Source: Batillaria attramentaria (Eukaryota; Mollusca; Gastropoda; Batillariidae). Taken from it: a DNA stretch of 64,000 nt. The stretch spans positions 273,501-337,500 of the forward strand of contig JACVVK020000036.1 of assembly GCA_018292915.2 (NCBI GenBank), in the 5' to 3' direction. A model generated the notes under the pieces. That model searched no databases. It saw nothing but the letters and a program-made list of their open reading frames with translations, and was not told the DNA's origin. Each line of letters opens with the position of its first letter. The first letter of the stretch is position 1. The position numbers were made by a program, and so were the translations under genes. Below, in pieces: positions 49,893 to 63,591 of the stretch.

Positions 49893-50738
49893 TCGAACTA
49901 ATCATGTAAGCTGTTTATACCACGAGCATTTAGGACTCTTACCTCTACTGCTCTAGTCCGCAAACATTTGCTGCGACATTTTATTTTTCTGGTAGGGTGG
50001 CTAGTGACTTTTTGTACCGCCTCAAAATTCTGCGAGTTCGAACCCGTCAGTCAAACGATAACTTCTAAAACATAACTGCACGCTGCAACCTTCTGTAGCC
50101 TCCCTAGATTTGATAATGAGGATTCGCAGTAGCGTGGAAGGCAAAGATGGGTACGGCTGAGGTTTATATGTACGATCCCATATATATCCCTGAGATGACG
50201 ACTTCGTAATTGAGCATGTGTCGTCCCACACGTGTGCGCGTCCTTTTTTTTTTTTTTTTCTTTTTTTTTTTGCTTTGAGTCGGACTTTAATGTTCAAAGT
50301 CGATCTCCTTCAGTGTTGTTGTCTTTGCGCAGCGAGTGTGGCCCGCTTCGCAAAATTCATGTGTTAGTTTAGGACTCAGCCCGCGGAAACACCACACATG
50401 TTTTGATGTGCACAGCAGGCGGGCTGTTTGAGTTTGAGTTGGGTTTTTAGGGATGAGTTCTGAACTGGGATTGTAACAGATGTTGGTGGGGCCAATCTTC
50501 TTTGTGATATCGATCTTGAACTCTGGCAGTTGCCCGAGTAGGCCTTTCGCTAATAGTGCAAGAGACACTGTAGGTCAAAATATATGACAGGCATACAGCT
50601 GCACGCGGAAAACTGTCTACCAGATGTGTTGAGCCTGCGCATCAAAATCACTCGCTTGGGTCACAATACAGCATGTGAGACCATTGCAGTGACTCTGGTC
50701 GGAGTATGAGTTGTACAAGTGTACCGCGTTCGGCAATG
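49893..50738. other. Intergenic, one dispersed repeat
   Basis: 49893-50040 matches 12770-12935. The rest shows nothing. Confidence 0.5.
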
Positions 50739-51060
50739 ATTGGCTGACTGACTGACTGACTGAAACGTTTATTTCAGGATAAAGACTTGTAGGCATGGTC
50801 TGCCTATCTTACAAGCTGTCCTGCTAATCTAGGAACACTAAAACAAATAAAGGCTAACACGACAAAAAAGTATACCAGGCACAAAGGGAGGAAATCTAAT
50901 AAGAAAATAGAAAGAAAGAAAAAGAAACATGCAAAGATACAAAGAAGCGGAGGAAATTCAAAGGAAACACATCGGAAAATAGGTGAAGAAGTAGATAGCA
51001 TGGTGTTTGAAATTGTAGTATACAACATAACTTGTAAAAAGGTAACATGTAATAGTGCCA
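50739..51060 (-). repeat. Retrotransposon 3' end on minus strand
   Basis: (ACTG)n then 'gaaacgtttatttcagg'; matches 22850-23000 in reverse. Confidence 0.6.
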
Positions 51061-51952
51061 TCTGATAACGAGTAATTTAGCACGGTTCAGATATTGTTCA
51101 TGGACCTATGACTTACGTAAGTATCTGAGAAGTTGAGTTTTAAATGAATGAAGCTTCGGGGTACATTTTAAGTATGCTGGCAACTGGTTCCATGAAAGTG
51201 ACCCAGAGAATGAGAGGCTTGTGTTAAAAATGTCCAGTCTAGGTAATGGTAATTGGAACAGGGCCATTTCTTGCGTTGTGTCGCTGACTTGGTTGAAAGA
51301 ACGTGGTAAGATATGGAGGAGCCTAACAGTGGACTATCTTGTGCATGAAAACACACCGGTTGAACTCAAGATGCTTGGTAAGGGGGTTATTTTTAGCTTT
51401 GTCTAGTCCCAGTCTGTCCACGAATAGACCGCAGGCTCAAAGAAAATCGTATTTCTCTAATATGGATACGAGCACTCCCATGATTCCTATTTCATCTGAG
51501 CTTGCGCGGCTTTCCACCCTAAAAACGCACTCACTCACCCTGTTTCAACTGAGACGGAAACGGACTGAGACGAAGACATGTGACACGTTCCTGTGGCACG
51601 AAAGTTTCGCTGTGACTTCGCGGAAAAAACGCGTGTTTCGTAGATGTCTAACCGCGGCCTGTGCTGCAAGGATTCCCATGAATTATCATTCCAAAAGAAA
51701 GCAAACTTCGAAATGCCAAACAAGCTCAGATGGTGACGTGGTTGGCGGAGGGCCCCGAGCAAAGGTCCTGTTTCACTCATTTCGTCAGATCGGTGTGACG
51801 GGACAGTCGGGCGTCACATGTTTTGTCCGTTAACGTACAGACAGCAAGACAAGACTATCGTACAGGATTTAATCAAGGTGGTTCTTGCAAAACAGCCCTC
51901 GAAACAAAGGCATGGAGACAGGCCGTAAGGGGAGGGCACACACACACACACA

Positions 51953-52008
<56 letters not shown>

Positions 52009-52268
52009 CCCTTCACCCCGATCACACGCTGACATATCTCACGAATATAAATCTTGATTTCATTTCATTTGATAGAGACTTTGGATGTACCCCATTGCAC
52101 TTATCATTTGGCAAAAACGTTTAAGTTGGACTTTTTTTTTAAAAATTCCTTCCTCCTCCTCCCCCCCCCCCCCCCTCCTTTTTCTGCTTCTTTTTCTTTT
52201 GTCGTCATTGTTCATTTGCTATCTTTTTTTACAATTATCTCCGAGACATCTATAATAAACCAATTCAA
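51061..52268. other. Intergenic, nothing recognised
   Basis: (CA)n at 51940-52006. No convincing exon. Confidence 0.5.
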
Positions 52269-52274
52269 TTTATT
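52269..52274 (-). promoter_or_regulatory. DIPK1: Candidate polyadenylation signal of the DIPK1-like gene
   Basis: AATAAA on the minus strand about 250 bases beyond the stop. Confidence 0.4.
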
Positions 52275-52317
52275 GATGTCAGTGCTTTAGGTGAAGAAGA
52301 CTCCGAAATGTCACACA

Positions 52318-52376
<59 letters not shown>

Positions 52377-52522
52377 TTTCTCTTATTCGACAACAACGTT
52401 TATCTTCGACATTTTCCTTTCCTTTTCTTTTCCCCGGTTTTTTTTTTTTTTGGTCATAGTTTATTCTGCCCAGGCTATTGTTTTACAATGATCTCAAAAT
52501 CATGAATAATAACCACTCCATG

Positions 52523-53709
52523 TTACTGACGTCCGTTCTCTAAGAGAAGCAAGCTCCGATTAAACACAGTCTTCAGCTGTTCCATTATGCGACGTTCCTC
52601 CCCTGGCTGGAGAGCCACACATTCGGACAGCACGTGCTTAAGGTCGGCCGCCACAGCAGGGGGAGGATCATGCAACAGCCGTGCTGTCTTGCCGCCGAAG
52701 TTGGCAGGGAACGCGAGGACATAACTGCATACCATCTAATAGACGGAAAAAACAATCACCGTTAAACAACGGCAACTGATTTCCATTCAAAATTATGCAC
52801 GGGGGTTAATTGCCTTTGGTATACCTAATAGGTGTGTGTTGGGATTTTGGTTTGTTTGTTTGCTTTTTTAAAGGGGGAAAAAAAAAAGCGATCGCTTTAC
52901 AATGATAAGAAAATCAATTAACGAACGATGACTTTTTTTTTTTTTCTCAGGTTTGAGCACTGCCTCGCACTGTTTTGACGGACACTCAATGCCTGATGTT
53001 CATAATATTCCGTTCTCCTAGTAGACCTCCGAGTCACGTGGTTTACCCCATTGCAACTGAAGACAAGAAAACGCATGCCAAACACATAAACACTAACCAA
53101 AAGTGAAGCTAAAAAGGGTACCTTCGCGCATGCGGGTGGGGTATCGGCCTCTCGTAAAGCATGACTGGGAATATATATTTCTGCTTGTTTACTACAAGAA
53201 AAAAAAGCCATGGGGTGAGTGGTGGTCTAATAGGTAGCGCGTCGGATTTAGCCGCTGCGCTACTGAACGGCCGTCACCAATGTCATGGCGATGAAGCGTG
53301 GGTTCGAGCCCAGGTCGAGCTTGTGAATGTGATACGGTTTTTTCCTGACTGCCGGGCTGCTCATCGGGGGTTTCTCTCCGGTTTATCCGGTTTTCCTCCC
53401 CCAGCAAAATATAGGATAGGTATTTGGTGGCGCTGCACCGCGGCGACGCGCTTCCGCCGGGGGAAGCAGCCCGAATTTCCCGAAAGGGATAATAAAGTAG
53501 TTAAACAAAACAAACAAACAAACGAAGTTTATACAGACGATAATTATTGTTGCACGTGCGACGGCAACACCTTTTAGATGCAGCATCACGCATTATGAAG
53601 CTGAAAGAGAACAGCTCTTACTTATTCATTCTTGTTTCGATAATAATAATAATACTTATATAAAAATCCCCATAGAGTGACTCAATGCGCGTACTCCCGC
53701 ATTCATACC

Positions 53710-53750
<41 letters not shown>

Positions 53751-56028
53751 CACACACACACACACACACACACACAGCAGCTGAATCAGGAGGTGGTAGG
53801 CGGGCCTATTCGAAACCAGGCAGAATAGATACGTTTTGAAGTCAGACTTGAAACTATCAATGTCCCACTAGTCTCTCAGACCGGCAGGAAGGGCGTTCCA
53901 GAGTGACGGGGCAGCAAAGCTAAATGCGCGCTAGCCTACTGTATTGAGGTTCCGGCGAGGAACTTTCAACTGTTTTTCAGAGGAGGAACGAAGACTCGAT
54001 CGACTGGACACACCTGCTACTCTCTGGGGTACAAAGTCCTTCAGGGGAAAGTACCATTTAACAGGTTAACAGACCAGTAATAGCTTCCGGGTCATGTAGT
54101 AAAAACTACGCTAAATATAGTAGAAAATCTTTGCCCCTTTTAAAATTTGTGTGCAGAGTAAAAAAATGGCAATCTGGTGTTTTGGTTTTTTTTTTTAATG
54201 TTGTTGTTGTTGTTGTTGTTTGTTGTTGGCTTTGTAAACAAGTTTCATGCCAGGTAATAGTAAAATTAGGGGAAAATGAGCCTGGCTTGTGGACTGGTTG
54301 TATTCATGCACGGCTGGCACAGGAGCTAGCAACCGACCGTGGAATCAGAAGGTATGTGGTCGCTGCCAACATTGCCAAAAAAAAAAAACAAAAAAAAAAC
54401 CCGGAATATTGGAATTTGTTGAAATTTACTCTACACATGAGTCTATTGCTGCCAGATTTTTGTGATGTTTTTGGTGAATTTTAATACATTTCTAGGGTGT
54501 CATCTGCAAACCTTATGTGAAAGAGGAATATATAGCGTTTTCCTCCAAATTTGCATCTATGGTAACCATGCAGCCCGTATACACGACCCGCAGATAAGGG
54601 ACTGCACTCTGGAGTCTACTCACCTGCAGGTTGATGTTGTCCCCCTTGACACACTTTCCCTGCTTGACGTTGCACGTGAATTTGCAGTAAGTCCCAAAAT
54701 TGCAGTGTGAGTTTCTGGAGCAACCCACATCTGGCACGGTAGACTCGAACATGAAACTGTTGCTGTCCGTCGATCGAATCTCACCATTACTGCAGACGCC
54801 TGTGGGATGTTACGAAGTGTCTTGTAATGTTACGTAACCTGTCTGTGATGTAATCTAATCTGTGTATAATGTAATGTGTATGAACTTACCTTTGTGTAAT
54901 GTACGACCTTTGTGTAATGTAACCTTCGCGCAACACGACCTTTGTGTAATGTAACCTTCGCGCAACGCGACCTTTGTGTAATGTAACCTTTGTGTAATGT
55001 AACCTTTGTGTAATGTAACCTTCGCGCAACATGACCTTTGTGTAATGTAACCTTCGCGCAACATGACCTTTGTGTAATGTACCATTGTGTAATGTAACCT
55101 TCGCGCAACATGACCTTTGTGTAATGTAACCTTTGTGTAATGTAACCTTTGTGTAATGTAACCTTCGCGCAACATGACCTTTGTGTAATGTAACTTTGTG
55201 TAATGTAACCTTCGCGCAACATGAGCTTTGTGTAATGTAATCTTTGTGTATTGTAACCTTTGTGTAATGTAACTTTGTAATGTAACCTTTGTGTATGTAA
55301 CCTTTGTGTGATGTAACCTTCGCGCAACATGACCTTTGTGTAATGTAACCTTTGTGTAATGTAACCTTCGCGCAACATGACCTTTGTGTAATATTATTAT
55401 GTAACCTTCGCGCAACGTAACCTTTGTGTAATGTAATCTTTGTGTAATGTAACCTTTGTGTAATGTAACCTTCGCGCAACATGACCTTTGTGTAATATTA
55501 TGTAACCTTCGCGCAACGTAACCTTTGTGTAATGTAACCTTTGTGTGATGTAACCTTTGTGTAATGTAACCTTCGCGCAACATGGCCTTTGTGTAATATT
55601 ATTATGTAACCTTCGCGCAACGTAACCTTTGTGTAATGTAACCTTTGTGTAATGTAACCTTTGTGTGATGTAACCTTTGTATAATGTAACCTTCGCGCAA
55701 CATGGCCTTTGTGTAATATTATTATGTAACCTTCGCGCAACGTAACCTTTGTGTAATGTAACCTTTGTGTAATGTAACCTTCGCGCAACATGACATTTGT
55801 ATAATGTAATCTTTGTGTAATGTAAATGATATATAACCTCTGCCTACACGTGTGTACACGGAGCAACTCTTCCTATTACTGTATGTCTCCAACTGTAGTC
55901 TGCTCACTTGCCACAAGTGACAATGTAGTTTGTGTATTTCTTTTGTTGTCAAGTTGTTCCTGTTGTTGCTGTTGTTGTTTTTTTGTTTGTTTTTTTTAAT
56001 TCTTCCCATATCTCCGGGCTAAAAGAGG

Positions 56029-56085
<57 letters not shown>

Positions 56086-56396
56086 GGGGGGGGGGGGGAG
56101 GAGAGGGTCTGAAATAGACATTAACTTGACTTGCCAAGGTTTGACAGTTTCAGATCACACATGATCGGGTGGTCTGGCATGTTTGTCTCAACTCTCTGCA
56201 GGAAGTGCAGTGTACCCAGCGCAAACTTCGCCCGTTCCACAAACGACGAGCTGATGGAGAGTGGGCCGAGTGAAGGACAGGATTCCTGGAATAACAATGT
56301 TACCGCTCCCATTCTTTAGTCGGAGGGCTTCAAGGCTGCTGCATGATCAAGACAGGTTGTGAAGTGCGACGGTATTGGCGGAAAGGAGGGACGCGC

Positions 56397-56427
<31 letters not shown>

Positions 56428-57856
56428 TGTGTGTGATTCATGTAGACAGTATTCCTTTAAATATCAATATTATTCCTGCTGCCTATTTGTCAGTGTCTGT
56501 GTTTGTGTCTTCGTGTGTTGGATCGTAAATTTCAGTATAGCTCATCAGAAGTAGTAAAAGGGTGGGTGGGTGGGTGTTTTGGGGTTTAACGTCCTTTTCC
56601 ACCACATACGGGTGATATCAAAGACGGGGCAACGATGAAGAAGCCAGCACAAATATTTGGCGCCAACCGGGATACGAACTCACGACCCGAGCATTAGAAG
56701 TCCAACGCTCTACGTTTCGGCCACCCCGGCTCCCCGCTGAAGTTGTAAAAGTGTAATAATAATAATAATAATAAATCGATAATAATTAATATAGGCGCTT
56801 TATCCCAAATATTTGGCTCAAAGCGCCGCGAGCTAAACCCAACACGCACGCTCACGCGAATCACACGCATTCTCTCACACACTGGACGTGAACACATTAC
56901 AGTCACGTGGTGCGAAGGGCAAGCTCAGCAATTTACGTTTCGAAATTTCAGAATTGCATTTATTTCTTAATTTTGTGGGCTGAACATCTCCAAAGCAGAG
57001 CTAGTCTCAAGGCTTGAGTTAACCAAAGTTCCACGACGACGATATCATATACTCACCTGAATGTAGAAATGTCCACAGGAGCCGTAGATTCTGGGGAAAA
57101 CTCTCGTGTCCTGAAACGCTTTCGCCAGGACGTACTCTGTTTGTGGTAGGAGCAGCGACAGTGACCGCCAGACGGCGCTAGCGTACTTCACGAGCTGCAT
57201 GTCCTGCTCCGTACCCTGACCCCACATGACCTTCAAAGCGTCGCTCTCTCTGAACACGTGAAATCGTATGTACATGTTTGTGTACCACATTACTAAGTGA
57301 CGTGATGCTGAATCTGGTCACGTGAACTGTTTGTGGCTGGCTGCCATTTATAAAGATCTTCGATATCGCTAGTGACGTTATCTACGGCCGTTTTGAGGAC
57401 TGCCATCACGGTGCTACCTTTCTCACAGACGTCCGTACAGTTAACTGTCAAAACCTGAAAAGCACAAAACTGTGAACATCAAACGACAATGTCCTGTGTG
57501 TCTGATAACAGATATGAAGTACATTTTATGTGATATCAGAACTTCCAACATCACGAGGATCTCAGCCTCAATCAACAAATGAGCGAGTGAATGAGTTTTA
57601 GGGGTTCAAAGCCACGCACAATCAACAAATGGATACAGAAATACATAACTAAATAAAAAATGAAATAGCTAGCAACTCTTTCGTGGTCGCTGAGACCTCA
57701 ATAATACCCAAGATGAAGTGTATCTGTAGTTGCTGGTCAGTCATAATAATAAGCGCATTAACATTGGCGCTTTATCAAAATATTTGGCTCAAAGCGCCGC
57801 GAGCTAAACCCACCACGCACGCCCACGTGTACCACACGCACCCCTCCCCCCCCCCC

Positions 57857-57907
<51 letters not shown>

Positions 57908-59707
57908 TCACACCGGACACATCACAATCACGTGGTGCGAAGGGACAGCTCAGCAATTTCAGTTTAGGAAGTCCAGAATTGCATTTATTTTTGAATTGTG
58001 TGGGCTGAACATTTCCAAAGCAGAGGGGGAGGAAGCCGGAGTACCCGGAGAGAACCCCCGACGGCCGGCCCGAATGACGTGTAACACATACGAGAAAGAA
58101 CAATTCTTCGCCCCGAGTGGGACTCGAACCCGACCTCTCGCATTGGTGACAGGGGCCCCGTTTACATTACAGAGCGCTCTGAGGGCGCCCCTAAAGCGCA
58201 CCGTACTGAGAGCGCTCCACGCCGTTTACATTACACAATCGTGGAAGGGGAGCTGATATGTCACGTGCTGTCGAGGAATGTGACATATTCAAGATGGCAG
58301 AGCCCAGAAAGCACGTGTTTTTGTAGGCCTGGCAGAAAAAAAAATCTTTCGCCATTTGCAAAAATGGCCTGTTGCTACGGTGACACAGGGCCCCACGTGA
58401 CGTGACGAAAGCGCCCTGAGCTAGAGCGCCCTCAGACTACCCACTGTAGGTAGTCTGAGAGCGGTGCGCTATCGGAGCGGTTTGTCCAAGTGTAAACGCG
58501 ACAGGGCGCTCTCAGGGCGGTATTTTAAGCTCATGTAAACGGGGGCTTAAGTCTGAACCACTAGACCACAGACCGCCCCGTACTGTACTGTCGGTAGGCG
58601 AAGAAGCCTCAGCGTTACGCTTTTGCAAGAGACCAACCACGGTAGGTTGGTTGCTCGAGACAGAGGGACACAGAACTTGTGCTGGGTTAGTTAAGTTCGT
58701 CCTGCAGAACCTGCACAGCTCGTGTAAATGCATTACGGTCGTTTTCCTGTTGTTGCTCGTGGTGTTTTATCATAACGATTCCATCATTACCACGAGGTAC
58801 TCCTACTCCTACTCCTAACCCTACCACAATTACCACGAGGTATCCTAACCCTAACCCTATAGCCCTAACCTAACGGTCATTCGAATGAGATCTGTAACAG
58901 CTTATCAATGACTATCATTATGCCAAGTTTGATAGCTCTAGTTTTGTAGTTTCTGTACAAATGGTAATGTAAAATTTCACAACAGACAGCTGTTGACTCA
59001 AGGTCAAGGTCATTCAAAAGGGTATGTCTGAATAGGTCTCACTTCTGTCTATCATTGTGCCTTGTTTGGTGCCTCTGCTGTTTGTTGTTTCCAAAAAAAT
59101 GCTAACGTAAAAGTTTCCGCAAAACATCTTGAATGGCCTTGACCCTGACTCAAGGAAATTGAATACAAGTATGCCAGTACAGGTTTTGTCAGTGTCTATC
59201 GCCATGCAAAGTTTGATGCCTCTGGTACCCCTAGATTCGGCAATTTTAAATTTCCAATGAGACGGCTTTAATGACCTTGACCTTCAGTCAAGGTCATTCA
59301 AAATGGTATGTGTTGGGATGTGTTACTGCTGTCTATCAGCAAGCCAGGTTTGGTGCTTCTGCTGTTTATTGTTTCTGAAAAATGCCAATGTTTAGGTTTT
59401 GGAAGCTTTTCTGTAAACAGCTTGTATGACCTTGACCTTGACTCAAAGTCACTGAATACAGGTATGCCTGTAAAGGTGTTGTCAATGTCTATAATCATGC
59501 AAAGTTTGATGTCTCTTGCTTTTCTAGATTCTGAGAAAATGTCAATGTAATATTTCCAAACAGATAGCTTTAATGGCCTTGACCTTTGGTCAAGGTCAAT
59601 CAGTATGGTATGTTTTGAAAGGTCTTATGACTGTCTATCAGCTTGCCACGTTTGGTGCCTCTGCTATTTGTAGATTCTGAGAAAAGGCCAATGTTAAGGT
59701 TTACTGC

Positions 59708-59781
<74 letters not shown>

Positions 59782-61725
59782 ACGACGGAGGGTTATTACA
59801 TAGACTCACTTTATTACACAAGTGAGCCAAAAAATGGTTCATTCGTGAAAAAGTAGCTTTAATTTATTCACCCTTGTACTGTTTATCCCATAAAACATGA
59901 ATTTGTAACTTGTTAACACATGAATTCTTCTTGTGATACACAGTTTGTCACATATAGTTTAAAGCAGAACTCAAAACACATCTTTTCAAACTAGCTTTTG
60001 ATCTTTAAGTTTAAACTCCACCGCCTGTATTGATGTGCATACATGTGCGCGAGTGAATGTTGTGTGTGTGCGTGAGCAAAAAGCGCATTGAGTGCTTTTA
60101 ATATATTATTATTATTATTATTATTATTCATTTCGAACGTTACAGGAAACTGACATTAGCTAGTGTGGACACACGGGGAGACGGGATGGCCGAACGGTAG
60201 AGCGTTGGACTTCTAATGCTCGGGTCGTGAGTTCGTATCCCGGCTGAGGCCAAATATTTGTGCTGCCTTTTTCATCGTTGCCCCGTCTATGATATCACCC
60301 GTATGTGGTGGAAAAGGACGTTAAATCCCTAAACACCCCCCACCCCCCCTCACCCCAGTGTGGAGACACAAAACCGTTCATTCGGGCCGATCGTCGGGGG
60401 TTCTCTCCGGGTACTCCGGCTTCCTCCCCCCCGGCTCTGCTTTGGAAATGTTCAGCCCACCAAATTTGAAAAATAAATGCAATTCTAAATTCCGAAATTT
60501 AAATAGCTGAACTGACCCTTCGCACCACGTGATTGTAATGTGTTTATGTCCGGTGTGTGAGAGGATGTGTGTGATTCACGTGAGCGTGCGTGGTGGGTTC
60601 AGTTGGCGCGCTTTGAGCCGATTCATGAAATTGGGTAAAGCGCCTATATAATACTCATTATTATTATTATTATAAAACGTTCCTGCTTTACTAAACAATA
60701 CCTCACCTTTTCTGCTTGCCTTGGTACCCGCAGCCAGTGAAGCTGACCAATCCTGTTCGGCATAGTGGTGAACACAGGTCGCCCGTTACCACCCCGTTCT
60801 CGTACAGCTGACACTTGATGCACACACACAAAAACAGCACGTGGTAAACAGTGATTGGTATATCTTCGATCTCATTCGGCCGACGCGATGTTGGTATTAG
60901 GCGCATACGGTTCTTGCTTCACTAATTTGTAGAATATTGAAATTCAATGATAGGGTCGTGGGTTCGAATCCTGATAGGGAACCATCGCATTGTGCTGGTT
61001 TTGCATTTCCTTGTCCCCTACACCATTAAAAAATAAGATGATAAGACAAGGAAAGCCCCCCTCCCCCCCCCCCCACACACACACACTTCAGCAAACACCT
61101 CCAAAGATATTGCCATACGTTGTGAATCCAGCGTTTGATCCAACTAAAAGAGGAACCCAAACACCCTCACCAGATTTCTAATCTCCTGGCGTGCTGCACT
61201 CTCCGAACAGAGAAATCTTTGTCTCGCCGTCATTCTGGACCAAAAACTGCGAAGCCTAGCGTCGCTCTGTTTGTCCTCAGCATCAGTAGCTGTTTTGACA
61301 AGGCTGGTGTTTGGAGCACTTGTTAGCAGAGGTCTGTCACGGACGATTCTATTTTCTTGTCCTGTTTCGGTATCTTGGTCTAAGTCAAATGTGTTGTTTG
61401 TAATTCCAGCGCTGAGACGGAACTGATCAACGTTTCTGTTGTTCTCTTTAGCTGACGCAAAGTCGTATAGTTTTCTTGCTTGCGTATTATCAGACTTCAG
61501 AATTATAATTGAAAGTGAGACTCCAAGCAGCAAAAGCAGTAGAAAGCAGTGAAATATAGCCCGACGCCTGCTGAGGCATTTTTTGTTCAGATGTGGAAAA
61601 AGACATGCTGTGAAAATCCGGTTACTCTGAACACTGTGTCTGCTTCTTTTTCTTCCTCTGTGTGAAAAGTTAAGCAGGCTCTTCCTCTGTCCACGTGGAA
61701 AGTCAAAGCTGTGGATGAAAGCCAC
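52523..61725 (-). CDS. DIPK1: DIPK1/FAM69-like divergent protein kinase gene (frame problems)
   Basis: Exon blocks in transcription order: 61171-61725, 60707-60813, 57057-57454, 56135-56285, 54624-54799, 52523-52735. Block 1: basic N-terminus, one membrane segment (FHCFLLLLLLGVSLSIIIL), stalk; a type II ER/Golgi protein like FAM69 proteins. Block 2: CQLYENGVVTGDLCSPLC. Block 3: VMAVLKT (likely ATP-site Lys) to FPRIYGSCGHFYIQ. Block 4: HPIMCDLKLSNLG, the catalytic CDxKxxN loop. Block 5: Cys-rich GCSRNSHCNFGTYCKFTCNV and NINLQ. Block 6: C-terminal helix region. Intron 4 uses a GC donor (cttg|gcaagt) and joins in frame to block 5. Blocks 3-4, 4-5 and 5-6 join cleanly. Blocks 2-3 do not keep frame with the obvious GTGAGG donor, and block 3 has a stop/frame change near 57250-57300. 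No in-frame ATG precedes the membrane segment. Pseudogene, assembly error or unseen small introns all remain possible. Substrate unknown. Confidence 0.72.
53216..53521 (+). repeat. SINE S1, copy 5
   Basis: Full length without the internal poly-A; tail AATAAAGTAGT. Confidence 0.85.
53640..54055. repeat. Unnamed dispersed repeat with (CA)n
   Basis: 'aagggcgttccagagtgacgg' block resembles 38640-38690. Confidence 0.35.
54062..54568 (-). repeat. S11 element, copy 2
   Basis: Inverse of 26648-27106 ('cttccgggtcatgtag' to 'aaatttgcatct'), with a TTG expansion and an A-rich insert. Ends about 55 bases from exon block 5. Confidence 0.7.
54880..55835. repeat. Minisatellite of ~16-bp units
   Basis: About 0.95 kb of alternating 'tgtgtaatgtaacctt' and 'cgcgcaacatgacctt' units. 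All three minus-strand frames are open over hundreds of bases only because the unit lacks stops. In the intron between exon blocks 4 and 5. Confidence 0.9.
56561..56737 (-). repeat. SINE S4 copy
   Basis: Flanked by 'gaagt(a/t)gtaaaag' duplicates. Confidence 0.88.
56757..57000 (-). repeat. SINE S3, head-truncated copy
   Basis: (ATT)n tail and body only; ends 57 bases before exon block 3. Confidence 0.75.
57744..58579 (-). repeat. SINE S3 split by GC-MITE
   Basis: S3 pieces 57744-58152 and 58548-58579 join into one normal head around 'ggtgaca|agtct'; (CA)n expansion inside. Confidence 0.8.
58153..58547. mobile_element. GC-MITE, copy 2
   Basis: Reverse of 45533-45895; ends GGGCCCCGTTTACATTA... 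/ ...TGTAAACGGGGGCT. Confidence 0.75.
58900..59710. repeat. Tandem array of ~145-bp units with TCAAGGTCA motifs
   Basis: Six units anchored by 'gtttg(a/g)t(a/g)cctctg' at about 58928, 59068, 59208, 59348, 59503, 59650; alternating types. TCAAGGTCA on either strand at 58998, 59004, 59272, 59288, 59427, 59433, 59590. Confidence 0.8.
59709..59779 (+). repeat. (CA)n microsatellite
   Basis: Perfect CA run at the end of the array. Confidence 0.95.
59961..60129 (+). pseudogene. LINE 3' end fragment
   Basis: Translates KAELKTHLFKLAFDL-stop, the C-terminus of CR1/L2-like ORF2, followed by 'aaagcgcattgagtgctttt' and (ATT)n. Confidence 0.7.
60174..60355 (+). repeat. SINE S4 copy
   Basis: Flanked by '(t/c)agtgtgga' duplicates. 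Confidence 0.85.
60374..60673 (+). repeat. SINE S3, head-truncated copy
   Basis: Body and (ATT)n tail; ends 33 bases beyond the 3' end of exon block 2 of the DIPK1-like gene. Confidence 0.8.
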
Positions 61726-63165
<1,440 letters not shown>

Positions 63166-63591
63166 ATGTCACATTTGGCACGGTGTCTGAGAAGTCTAAG
63201 ATGGCGTCTGTGTGCTTTTTGTCTCGTCTTAGTGGCAGTAGAGCATCTGATACTTTTAGTGTACTTTGCACCTCGAGTAGCAGATTATCACACAGAGGTA
63301 ACCACGGTAGAAACAGCGAAGAAAAGCAGACTGAAATCTTCAATTATTAACAACAGAAATACTAAAAACCAAGAAAATGGAGTTGGTCGTGACAGACTTA
63401 GCTCAGAGAGTTACGACAGAGCCATTGCCGGGCTAGACACAGCGAAGAAGATCAGACCTAATTATTCATTTATTGAGGGACGAAATACCACACGCCAAAA
63501 GACTGACCACCGGGGACTTTGGGCGGGCTTGAATTCAGGAATACTATGGCGCTGTTCAAAAACAGGCGCTCTTCAAGAGATTCAAGCTCTG
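63166..63591 (+). CDS. DIPK1: DIPK1-like paralogue, first coding exon (rest outside window)
   Basis: 142 codons from ATG 63166 to a GTAAGC donor, phase 0, the same phase as exon block 1 of the minus-strand gene. One membrane segment at residues 15-34 (LCAFCLVLVAVEHLILLVYF) preceded by basic residues: type II topology. A Lys/Arg/Asn-rich stalk follows. The exon ends CSKTGALQEIQAL, matching CSESAARQEIRNL at the end of the other gene's first block. It is thus probably the luminal kinase-like family member's anchor exon; the kinase part is not in the window. Confidence 0.7.

Larger units (their letters stand above)
52736..54623 (-). other. DIPK1: Last intron of the DIPK1-like gene
   Basis: S1 SINE, (CA)n 53712-53777, unnamed repeat and S11; no exon seen. 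Confidence 0.6.
57455..60706 (-). other. DIPK1: Intron 2 of the DIPK1-like gene
   Basis: Composed of S3, GC-MITE, a tandem array with TCAAGGTCA motifs, CA tract, LINE end, S4 and S3; no exon seen. Confidence 0.65.

Noticed and set aside
51339..51833. 164-aa plus-strand ORF
   Set aside because: No recognisable domain, no splice or codon-use support, overlaps nothing conserved.
54830..55583. Long minus-strand ORFs (up to 242 aa)
   Set aside because: They are translations of a stop-free 16-bp minisatellite.
57250..57302. A 52-base mini-intron to repair exon block 3 of the DIPK1-like gene
   Set aside because: GT and AG are present but joining them gives the wrong frame for the downstream kinase sequence.
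58800..58870. Telomere-like CCCTAA/CCTAAC sequence
   Set aside because: Only a few imperfect units; not a telomeric tract.
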